In this document: piece by piece, positions 37,201 to 48,700 of the stretch
How the letters are laid out: each line of letters starts with the position of its first letter
Position numbering within the stretch: the stretch's first letter is position 1
Source of the DNA: Aphidius gifuensis
Lineage: Eukaryota > Arthropoda > Insecta > Hymenoptera > Braconidae
DNA: 64,000 nucleotides
Assembly (NCBI RefSeq): GCF_014905175.1
Contig: NC_057793.1
Coordinates: forward strand, 5,952,001-6,016,000
Reading direction: 5' to 3'
Notes under the pieces: generated by a model
Database searches by the model: none
Told to the model about the DNA's origin: nothing
Seen by the model: the letters and a program-made list of their open reading frames with translations, nothing else
Translations under genes and position numbers: made by a program

Positions 37201-38948
37201 TTAATAAACACAATGATGGTGTTATACATTTTTCAAATTGTTGCTATGGTTTTTGGTATTCACAGTCGACAAATTGTTATTATTATTTGGATCCTTATAG
37301 ATGTAATGCTAAAGGAAAGAGACAACTAAATAATATTGGTAATAGTTGTTTAAAAATATTTTCTACGTTATGTCAAATGATTGAATCAATGAGCAAAAAT
37401 AAAATAAATAATACAACTGGTTTTTTTATTCATCAAATTCATATTGAATCAATAAATGCATTGACTGATAAAAATTTTAAAGAAGATTTTATGTGGATTT
37501 ATCTTGATTATCATTGGAGTTTTAGTCATCAAAAATTACCATCTGTTTTGGATAAAAAACTAGATAATAAAACTAATAAAAAACGTAAAAAAAATGATAA
37601 TATTTGTAAAAATTTAAATGATGATAATGATCAAAATAAAAATATATTATATTGGAATAATTATGTTATTGAAATTCCACAATTGATATATTCACTTTGG
37701 GGAACAATTGGAACTTATGATGAACGTTTTGCAAATCGTATTGGTAAAAATAAAATGGCAATTTGTATATCAATAATTGCAATGCAAAATTTATGTCATC
37801 CATCAAAATGGACATCAGCAATATTAGATTCAGCTGTTATTTGTGGTGATTGTTATTACATTGAAAGTATAAAAAATAAACGAAATAATTTAATGGATAA
37901 TGATGGCTTTAATTTACAGTCATGTTTTAAAATATATCCTCACATTTGGAAAATTAAATATTTACCAAAAAAATGTGGTGTACTTTATGATAATAATGAT
38001 AAATTATCATTAGCTGTAACTTTAAAGCTAGCACTTGAAGAATCAAATAATATATTGTTAAATTGTGATAATATAACAATTGGTATTATTAAATGTGAAG
38101 ATGGTTATTATGCTGTTGATCCATGTTGGACTGGTCCACCATTATTTATAAGAAATCATGGAGCTGTTTATGTATTAAGATGTAGAAATATAAGTGCATT
38201 AATTTATGCATTAATTAAAATGATTAATACAAATTTACGTCTTGAATTTAATATAACACCAATTATATTTGAATATAAAAAAGAAATTTGTAAATCATCA
38301 AATGTTAAAACAATGAAAAAAAAAATATTTATGGAACCATTAGATACAAAACCTGGTTTTACTCGTGGACCATGTACTCCAGTGCCTGGTTCAATTACTG
38401 CTGGAAATCAAGATATCTATTCAGAGTACAAAAATAATATTAAACTTGGAATGGAACATGGTAGTGAACTAGAAAATCCAATTATTCCATCACCAATTCC
38501 ACATCTCAGTGATGAAAGAACCAAGAATTTTATGATTAGCACAAAATGGCATAAATATTCTGGTCAAAATCAACCACGAAAATCATCATCTCCCATTGAT
38601 GACATCAATATCTATGATAATCCTAAAATGACATCTTCATCACCTTCATTTCTTGATGTTTGTGATGACTATCCAAAGACAATTGATTTCATTGACGATA
38701 AATTAATTAAATCAAAAATTAAGCAGCAAAAAAATAAAACATCTCTTTCGATTCCTTTGGATTGTCTTCCACCAAAGAAATTTATATTAAAAGAAAATAA
38801 AAAAGAATATAAAAAAACAATTGCTGAAATGTCAGATGATGTTTATAAAAATTATCAACATCAGTCAAAAGTTGAGAAGAAAACTGATGAACAATTAGAT
38901 GAAGATCTTGATGAAAAATTAGTTGAAGATGTTGATAAGTCACCTTGA
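31251..38948 (+). CDS. Giant 2520-aa protein with about seven diverged pseudo-peptidase-like (C76/USP-like) repeats
   Basis: Three exons, 31251-31562, 31622-34945 and 35022-38948, all in phase 0 with GT-AG introns of 59 and 76 bp. The first frame could begin earlier with GTG, but ATG 31251 is the first ATG. Each repeat (about 200 residues) begins with a Q-G-[KR]-like turn and a small-residue helix, then a W..xxID.I...GD element, and ends with an 'YAIWK..YYYLDPFSCDDEG' type strand-turn and a GC..... LxxLI... helix. Approximate repeats: 93-290, 310-524, 620-866, 1270-1462, 1600-1790, 1835-2029, 2100-2301; a disordered tail follows to 2520. This layout is what I know from papain-like C76 deubiquitinase-type domains found in viral and animal proteins, but the family match is by pattern only. 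No repeat keeps the His expected after Asp-Pro, so catalysis is unlikely. Acidic tracts lie at 695-730 and 911-957. No signal peptide or membrane segment. Function unknown; a scaffold is a guess. Confidence 0.85.
33391..33490 (+). repeat. Acid-coding GAT/GAA tract inside repeat 3 of the giant protein
   Basis: Imperfect GAT/GAA/GAC triplets encode an Asp/Glu run (residues about 695-730). It is inserted between the helical first half and the strand-turn second half of the third domain copy. The frame is kept throughout, so length changes by whole triplets would be tolerated. Confidence 0.85.
34040..34180 (+). repeat. Second acid-coding GAT/GAA tract (linker after repeat 3)
   Basis: A longer run of GAT, GAA and AAA triplets encodes Asp/Glu followed by mixed Glu/Lys (residues about 911-957). 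It lies in the linker between the third repeat and the exon-exon junction at residue 1212. The antisense frame here (His/Leu-rich) is an artefact of the repeat. Confidence 0.85.
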
Positions 38949-39537
38949 ATAAATGATAAATAAATAAACAAAAAAATTATCTATTTTATTTATAAATTAT
39001 AATTTTTCCTTTATTATTATTTATTATTATTTTTTTTTTATTCAATAAAATAAAGACGTACAAAACAATACTTGGAAACTTAGATACATATCGGACGGTT
39101 GATCTTACTCGTAGCCTCGAGTTTTACATATAAATTTTTTGTAAATTTTTTTTTATTTTTATATAACAATAATTATTATGTTGATTGTAAAAAAAATTAA
39201 TAGTTATAAAAAAAGCACGACAATGCACAAGTTACACACAATTAAAAAACGATAGAAAAAAATTACTACAAATGACAGCATTTAATTATTATTATTTTTT
39301 AAATTAATTATTTTCAATTAAGTACGTTATTAGCGCCAAAGATGATTTGAAATAAAATCTACAGTTCGATACTGTGCACCTTTATTATTAAAAAAAAAAT
39401 AAATATAAAATATTGAAGTTTAAAAAAATAATAAAATTCATGACAATAATTTAATGAGAATTTTATAAATTTCATGATATTAATATCATTTTTATAAATA
39501 GTATTCAAATAAGATTTTTAATTGTTAATTCTTATTA
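38949..39537. other. Convergent spacer between the giant gene and Fas3
   Basis: Stop codons of the + strand giant gene and the - strand Fas3 long isoform face each other across 589 bp. AATAAA at 39044-39049 suits the giant gene; AATAAA on the - strand at 39386-39381 suits Fas3. No other gene fits. Confidence 0.6.
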
Positions 39538-39708
39538 TTATTTTGTATCTTTATCTTCGGTTTTAGTATATAATATTTCAGCATACTCGGTTTTGTCATC
39601 ACTAACTCGTCTTGGTGTTGAAACAAGTTCTTTCTGCGTCAAATCAAGTTCCGCATAAACCAATCCACATGGATTTATTTTTTGAGTGACGTCAATTGTT
39701 TCTGGTAT
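39538..39708 (-). CDS. Fas3: Fas3 tail B, last exon with ITIM-like tyrosines
   Basis: Phase-0 exon of 56 codons plus stop, after acceptor TCTCAG. It contains GLVYAELDL and KTEYAEILY, two tyrosines 24 residues apart. Each sits in a context matching the loose pattern [ST/V/L]xYxx[L/I] used by ITIM/ITSM motifs. In insects such motifs could recruit SH2 proteins such as Corkscrew; this is inference from pattern. Confidence 0.8.
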   Translation of the reverse strand: MPETIDVTQKINPCGLVYAELDLTQKELVSTPRRVSDDKTEYAEILYTKTEDKDTK

Positions 39709-42700
39709 CTGAGAAGTAAAAAAAAAAAAATACAAAATCATAAATTATATTTTATTGTTAGTAACAAATACGATATGAAAAAAAAAAATTTTAATTTCAT
39801 CGAAACAATAAATAAAAATGTACAATATGTTTTTTTAACATTTTATTTTCTCATGTTTAATTTATAACAAAAAACAATGACACAATTATTCATTAATTCT
39901 TTGTAAAAAATAACATGTTATTATCATGAAGATAATTGTTATAGAAAAAAATAAAATAATTAAAAAATTGTATCATTTTTAAAAATAATGTTTTCTTGTT
40001 ATTTATGAATAAATGTTTAATAAAAAAAAAATTTAATAATTAATTATTTATGTAGAAAAAATACCTTTTCATCATCAACATTAACAACGGTTCTCATGGT
40101 ATCAGTATCAGTGCCCGATACTTTGTCCTTGTTACGACGAAATAATTGTGAAAAAATAATCCTTGGTTTTTTCGAATTTCCAGATGAATTGTCAACCTCA
40201 CTTCTCGAGTAACGTCCGGCACTTTCTGTGTCGCTTCTAATTTATTAATTTGTTAGTTATTTTTAATTGCAAATATATTCTTTTTTTTTTTTATTAAATG
40301 ATAACCATGTATTTTATATATTTCGATATGATAATTAATTTTTTTATCAATATTATTATCGTATTTAATTAATAAATTAATAAATTAAAATGAAAAAAAA
40401 AAAAAAGACATGTCTGATCTATAAGATATAAATATTTATGATATAATTTCAAGTGAAAAATTATGAATATTAATTGATTATAACTATATGATAAAAGTGT
40501 GCAACTTTTGTGATAATAATGCTTGTAATTAAAATCTACTTTTATTCAATTATCATTTACTGATTTTATATTTTTATATAATAATAATTGTCATTAAATT
40601 GACACTTTATGTCATTAAATACTACCTTTAATTATACACAATTTAAAATCAATTAATTTTTCAAACTGTTAATTAGAGACTGATCATATAATAACTACTT
40701 TACTCAATTATTTTTCAAGTACATCTTTTTTTTTTTCTTTTTTATATTTAATTTTTACTGCTTTAATAATTATTGATATATATTTATTTATCAGGGTATT
40801 TAATTAAATATTTTATGTATTTTTATTGTAAAATAATTATATTTATTTATTGATAGCCATTTGAATTTAATTGAAATTGACTATTGAAACCTGATCAATT
40901 TAAAATTATTTCTATTCAATGTAATTGATATAAATAAACAAAAATATAATATGAAAATTTATTTATTATGTTTTATTGTTTTGACGTATTTATATTATTG
41001 ATGTGTTAATAAATAAAGCAAACCTAAAAGCATTTTATTTAAATAAATAATAGCATAATATAAATTTGAAAAAAAATATAGCAATAGTGCCGGAAGGTGT
41101 ATCCAATAATCTACTTTGATCTAAAAATAAAATTGATAATAAATACGCGGTAGTTATTAAAAGAATATATAAACTGTTAATTAAAAAAAAAAATAAAAAA
41201 AAAATTTTTTTAATAATTTATTCTTGCCTTTCCCCGGTTGTATTGGCACCCCCGGTTTTTGGCTTGTAGAAACGAAGAAGTTTAATACTCGATGCCGGAT
41301 CCTCTACATCTCTGTAACGGATTTTTTTTTTTTTTTGTTTTTTCTATTTACAAATCTAAGTTAATATCAATACGCGTTTTTATTTGTTATAAATAATTCA
41401 ATGCTAAAGCCATTGCAATATTTAAAGATAATAATAAAAAAAAATTTCTAATTAAAAATTTATTAGTAACACACGAAACACGCGTAATTTAGTAGAAAAA
41501 AAAAATAAAAAAAAAATAAAATTAATTGTAATAGATAGTAAATAAAAAAAATAAATAAAAAATATAAAAATTTATTTATAAAAAAAGCGTGTATTCCGTG
41601 CATGGCAATTTTTAGTGGGTCGAAATTTTTGATGAAATACTCACGATTCACCGATATTCCTGGTCGAGCCATCTGTAAAATAATTAATTAAAAATATAAA
41701 ATTTATTTGTTTATATTTTGCAATAAATGTCTATTTTTTTTTTTCAAATAAAAGCAGTGATAGGATCGTTTGGAATACATCATTCAATCAATATATTATT
41801 TATGATTTTTTTGTATAATTTTATATTTATTTTTTTGTATTGAAAACAACTGTATTTCAAAAAAAAAAAAAAAAAAAAATCATACCTATAAGTTGCAATA
41901 TCGCTGCAATTGGTGAACTTATAATTGATACATTTTATTACATTATTATAATTAATTTATCTCGTAATATATTAATTTTTTTTTTTTTCCTTAACCTTAC
42001 AATGATGAATGGAATTTTAATTATGCCTATTGCATTGTTTTATTTTATTATTTTTTTTATTTTTTGTATCTACACATGCAGATTGAAAATGCCATCAACA
42101 GTCATATCCTTTTTTTTTTTTATTTCATTTTTATATTCAGACCAACAACTCATTTCGTATCGTTTTAATTAAAAGTTTTTCGTTTATTTTTTAAATTTAA
42201 AAATGACCTCTGATATATATATATATTTTTTTATTGGTAAATTGTTTCAATCAAATAACAAAATTATTGAAAAAAATTATTGTAAAATTGTATCAAATGG
42301 TTCAACACAAAAGAAATTATGTTTTTTTTTTTTTCGAATCTGATTGATTAAAATTTTCTTTGTTGATTCCTTTTTTTTTTTAAATAATATATATGTGGCT
42401 TTTGTAATTTTTAATTTTTAATTGTTGTATCTTTAGCTTGTTTATTTATATATATATATCATGTACTCCATTGTATGGCCAACGATCATGCTTATGAATT
42501 TTTTAATAAACAATTTGTTTTTAAAAATTTTAATATATATTTTAGTTTTAATTTAAAATCCATCGAGTATGTGTGATGATTATCTAGTATTTTTATTTTC
42601 ATCATCTTAATACCATTTATTTAAATATTAATTATTTTATTTATTTAAAGCGAGTCACTTCCCACAAATAATATATATAGATTATTTAAATGACTTTGGG

Positions 42701-45700
42701 CCATTTTTACATCGGCAGATATAAACAATTTATTTATACTTGATTTTTTTCTTTTAGCATGATCATTGTGTTAAAAATTAAGTAAAATACCAACACGGTT
42801 GATTAAAATTATCCTGTTAATAATTATCTTAAATATCAGTGAAAATAATTATAAGGAAAAATAAAAAATACAATTAACTTTTTTTTTTTTATTATAATAT
42901 TATGAATCTTATTACGCAAAGATTCTTTGTACATTTTAAAATGTTTTTTTTTTTTTTTTATTTTCTTGATTTATAGATATAACTAATCTTACAGTGTAAA
43001 TTATTTTTAAAAAATTTTTTTTCTTAGTATTTTATTTGAATAATTGAATTACGTTTTTTTTATTTTTTTTATTTTCTTCAAGAATTTTTCCATGATGATT
43101 AAATTGATAAATCATTTTTTATATTTTAACGATAATTAAATTTGAAAATTTTACTTGGCTTTGGCAGTGTTTTTGAAATTGTTTGTCGTTTTTTTTTTTT
43201 TTTTTGATATTTATGATTGGACCAGTGCTAAATTGATAATCAATTTTTAATATTTTTTAGTTTATGTTTTTTTTTTTATAAAATATATATAACTTTAAAA
43301 TTGTTAAACATCAATTCGGATATATATTTGTTAAAATTTTAAAAATTCATTGAAACATTTGAAGAAGAAAATAAAATAAAAAAAAGAAAATAAGTAAATC
43401 TCAATTATAATTTCATAAATGAGAAACATTTTAATATGATTTATAAATTTTTTTTTAATATTAATTTTCTCTATTAAAACTTGACAATATTTAATGATGA
43501 TGAATTTTTTTTTTTTATTATTCTCTTTTATTATATTAAAAACATTTATAATTTATTTATTATGTTGACAAAGTGCTTACATTTAACAGCTCTATATAAT
43601 CCTCGTTCTCTATTTTTTATTTTTTAATATTTTCTCTGTTAATATGGATAACGATAGGTCCTCGACATTATGGATGCAATTTACTTATTATTTATTGCAA
43701 ACCAAGTGCCTTTGACACAATTATAATAATCACATCGCATTATTATTATTATTATTAATATTATTCAGCTATTTATTATTATAATAATATTTTTTTTGTT
43801 TTTATTTTTCCGCAGTATTTATAATATATCTTATTTTTTTTTTTATATATATATATTTTAATATATACAACACAAAGTTATGTGGCCCTTTAATCGACAG
43901 ACAAATACTTTTATTAAGGATTCAAATAATAATAAAAATAATAATGTTAATTGAAAATTTAATTAAATTGTGTATTCAGTGTATTTGAATAATATAAAAA
44001 AAAAATTTGTTTAATTAATTTTTAATTGAGAGTGCGCTGAAATTAAAATTGAACGAGGATTTTTTAAATTTTATTTATAGTATTTTTGTTTTTTTTTGAT
44101 GTTTGTTATAAATAGTCATAAGAACAAGTAAAAACTGCCATTACAAAAGTACAAATAATCGTTATTGTCGAAGTAATAAATTGAATAAAAAAATTATTGA
44201 TTTTTTATTATTTATTAATATAACTAATTATTATTTTCTTTTATTTTCTTGTAAATTAATTTAATTTTAAAATAGTGCATTGTAAAAAAAGCATTATATT
44301 GAATAGTGATGATTTTTTAGAAATCATGATTATTACAGCTTATGATAATCTTTGAAATAAACTGCTGTGAAAAAAATGATAAATTAAAATTTAATATTAA
44401 TAATTATATTTATTAATTTATAATTAGCATTATTTCAACGTTAAAAAAAAGGAAAATTATTTTTTTCGTTTTTATATTTTTATTATTACAAACATTGTAT
44501 ATGAAAGGAAATAAAAAAGTTGTTGATATTTTTTGGAATGTTGTTGTTTTTTTTTATCGTTGAAATATTATAATTATTTTTCTCAAGTACAGTTTATTAA
44601 TAATAAATTGTTAATAATCAGTCCGAGATAATATTTAATGAGATAAAAAATGCATTTAAAAAAAGGCTGTGATTATAAAATAAATTATTAATCTAACTTA
44701 TCAATTATTAGTTTTTATGCAAAACAAAAAAAACAATTTTCTATTGATAAATTAAATTTATCTATATTAAAAAAAATATTTATGACAAAAAAAAATCTAC
44801 ATAAATTAAAAAGAGATTCAATTGAGATTCTTTTTTTACTTTTTTTTTCTTTTGTTTTGTGAGAACAATAAAATGTAATCACACACAAACACTGGTGCAC
44901 ATTAATTGAAAAGTAACTTACGAGCTAAAAAGAATACAAATGTGAACAAAAAAAATAATTATTAAAAAAGAAAAAAAATAATAATTGGAAGGAATGGTTT
45001 AGTACAAATAAAGCAGTGTTAATCTCAAACAAACGATTGATCTTTTTGTTTTTTTTTTCTGGAAAATAAATAATAATAAATATGAAAAAATTAATTTTTT
45101 ATCGTTAAATGAAATTTGACATTATTAGATTATAAAATCGACATTTTTTTTTTAAACAAAAAAATCAATAAATAAATAGATAAATAAATAATTAAAATTT
45201 ATTTACTTTTTTAATTCCACGATAGATTGATATTTGAAAAAAAAAAAATACATTTACACAATGAAAATAATTAAATTAAAATAACAGCTGCCTGAATATC
45301 AGTCTATCGCGATATTAAAAAAAAATTTAATTTCATTTTCAAATCCATATTTATTTATTTATTTAATTTTCAGTTTGAAAAAAAAAAAACTTATCTTTTT
45401 TTTTCCACGGATTACAAAAAGTCTATATAATTATTATTTTCCATCGTTTTTTTTTTTTTTTTTATCCCCGCAAATAACGAGTATTAACATTTTAAAATTT
45501 TAAGATTATTTTTCTAGTTCTCAGTATTATCTCAATTAAAGAGATAACAAAGTAGCGCACTCTTTAAATTAAAGAAAAAAAAAGAAAAAAAAATTTTTTA
45601 AATATCATTTATTGGGCATGACACTCACAATAAAAAACATTTAAATATATTATTTTTTTTTCTTTTTTTTATAATGTTTTTAATAAACATTTTAAGTTTA

Positions 45701-48700
45701 TTTAATTTAATTTTTTTTTTGTTAAATTGAAATTTATTACACGGGTGTATCCGTCTTCTTTTCATCCATTCTTTTGACGTCCTTGATGTCATTTTTTCCA
45801 TTAACATATTCCGTACTAGCATGAATTGGATTTTCCTGTCCTCCATGTGGTATTTTTTCATCATAATGTGGTGCTTCAAAATCATTGTCATCAGGTGTTA
45901 TATGTGCTTCACTTCCAGCACCAGCACCACCAGCAGTCTCCTCATCATTGCGACGTCTCGCTGCAACAAGCAACGCCACGATCGGTCAAGGCAATAGCGA
46001 GTGTATGTGTGTATATATTTTTTTTTTTTTTTGTGTGTTTTTGTATTTAAATGCATGTTTATTAATACGTGCGTATGATAATTAATATAATGGAAAAATA
46101 TTAAATATATAATATAAATAAATAAAATACATGGTGAGAAAAAATAACAAATTTTATTAAATATTCAAATTCAATTAAAATGGGGTGAATAAATAAAAAT
46201 TTAAATATAAAAAACAAATAAATAAATAAATTTTTTAATTTTATATTGTATTTTTTTTTTGCATATATGAACTGCAAATATTTTTACATGCTAAATATTG
46301 AAAAAAAAAAAAAAGGAAAATTTGTATTGTAAATTGTTGGATTTAATTATTTATTTATTTATTTATTTATTTATATTTTTTAATTCAATTTAACTGGTAA
46401 ATGTAAATTATTATTTTTATTATTATTATTTACAGGGATATTTGCAAAAGTGATGATGATTTGTTGATGCAATTGGAGTGAGAATGCAACACATAAATAT
46501 TAAATATATATGCATGATTGTTTTATTTATTTTTGCTTTTTCATATTTATTTATTTAATGTTTATTTAATATTTATATAGGTAATGCGTGGGGATGATAA
46601 TCATTACAATGATGAGGAAATAATCTATATGAATTATTACGACAAATAACATCAAGATTTTAATAATAAGCTTTATAAAATAAAATGAAAAAATAAAAAT
46701 AAAACATGCTTGAGCTGAAAATTAAAAAAAAATATCAGGCTTTTTAAATTTGTTAAAAAAAAAAAAAAAAAAATTAATTAATCTTTTTTTAATATTAATT
46801 TTGTTATCAAATGAAAAAATTTAAAAAATATTTCAATCGATTGCACTTGCCTTTGCCGATTTTAGGGGTTGCTTGTTACATTAACATAAAAAATTTTTTT
46901 TTTTTTTTTCTATTCAAATCCCCTTTTACATTTAAAAAAAGTTTAATATTTTTTTTTTTTTTAAATAATAATGGAAAGTATAAAATTTTTTCCATGCAGG
47001 TTACATCAACTTTCAACTGAATTCATAACTAATCTATTTTTTTTTTTTTATAAGGCAACTAGATAAAAAATATTTGTATGAAAAAAAAAAAAAAGAAATG
47101 AAAGACTATTATTTTTTCTCTCATTTTTTTTTTTTTTTTTGTAAAATAGTTATCATGAATTTCTATCTCTACTTGCGATGACAGGTTGAATATATTTTTT
47201 TTTTTAAAAAAAAGAACAACAAACAGGATGAGCGATGAACAAATAATACTATTTTTTTTTTTTTTTTTCAATTTAAAATTAATAATGGATTTTTTTTTAT
47301 CTAAAAAATTGAAAAAAAGGTTTTTTTTTTCGTTTATTATGCTGTCTGAGGTGACTTACCCCTGGACAGTGTCCATACGCATGGATTATGCTGACTCGTG
47401 TCCGTAAACTTTACTTGGCTCGACTTGCATGCTGTCCTATTTTGGTGTAGCCGCACAACACACAAGACATTGTTTTTGTTTTTTTTTTTTCATCACATAA
47501 TTTTATATATATTCGACAATTTCTATTATTATTAATTTCCTCTTTTTACACACATTTAAAATAATCATAATAATTATCAATAAACACCACATACAAAATA
47601 AAAAATAATTTATATTTTTTGGGGATTTAAAATTGATTTGATTGAATTATCCAAACGTTGATGATTTTTTTAAATAATTTATATAATTAAACATTTGAGG
47701 ATGTAAGGATATTAATTAGACAGGACATAAGTGTAATTTGCATTATTTTTTATCTTAAAATATTTTAAAGTTAATTGATTGTCGGATTAATATTTTAGAC
47801 ATCCGATAATAACTCACCTGCAAAGCACCAACGCCCAGTTGCACGAGCAAAGACACCAATAAATACAAGTAGACAAAGTGCCAATGCTGCAACGACAATT
47901 CCAACAATATGAACAGCACCAAAACCAGAACCTGTAATCATCAATAATCATTAGTATCAAGTTATATTTAAAAAAAAACAAAAACAAACAAATTAATTTT
48001 TTGTTTTGCATATAAATAGCTGATTGCAGTACTACACTTTTTTTCTTTCAATTTAAATCTACATGCTGTTATATTATTTTTTAACGAATCAACTTTTTTT
48101 CAAGTGAAAAAAAGCAAAAAAAAAAGCAGTACAATATAAAATATGAAATTTGATACCAAGCACTGTTGTGGATGCTGCATGAAAAGCACAGAAAAAACAA
48201 TCATGAAAAAACTTTTAATGAAATTAAAAAAAAAAAAAAATCAATTGTTAATAAATAAAAATAAATAAATTATTATTTTTATTTATATTTTTCATTGAAT
48301 AAGGTTTAAATTTACCTAGAGTTTTAATACTCGCTGAGAGTCTTTCATATAGACCAGCAAATTGTCCTCCTGCGTGAGCATGCAGTGAATTGTTTTTTTT
48401 TTTAATTTAGACTTTTGCAATTTTTTCAGTGAAATATTAATTAACAATATATTTAAAAAAAAAAAAATCACACGTGATATTTAGCTTGACAGTGAATGTG
48501 TGTGTAACTCAGGTGAAATTTGTTTCATTTTTTTAGTGTTGTTAGTAAAAAAAATGTACATAAATTTTATATTTATAAAATAAAAAACAAACTTACTTTC
48601 TGGTTCTGTTGATGTTGAAATTTTGATTCTATATGGTGCTGCAGTACCTTCATAATTTTTAGCAACAAGTGTATATTCATTTTCAGTATCAGATTTTTGA

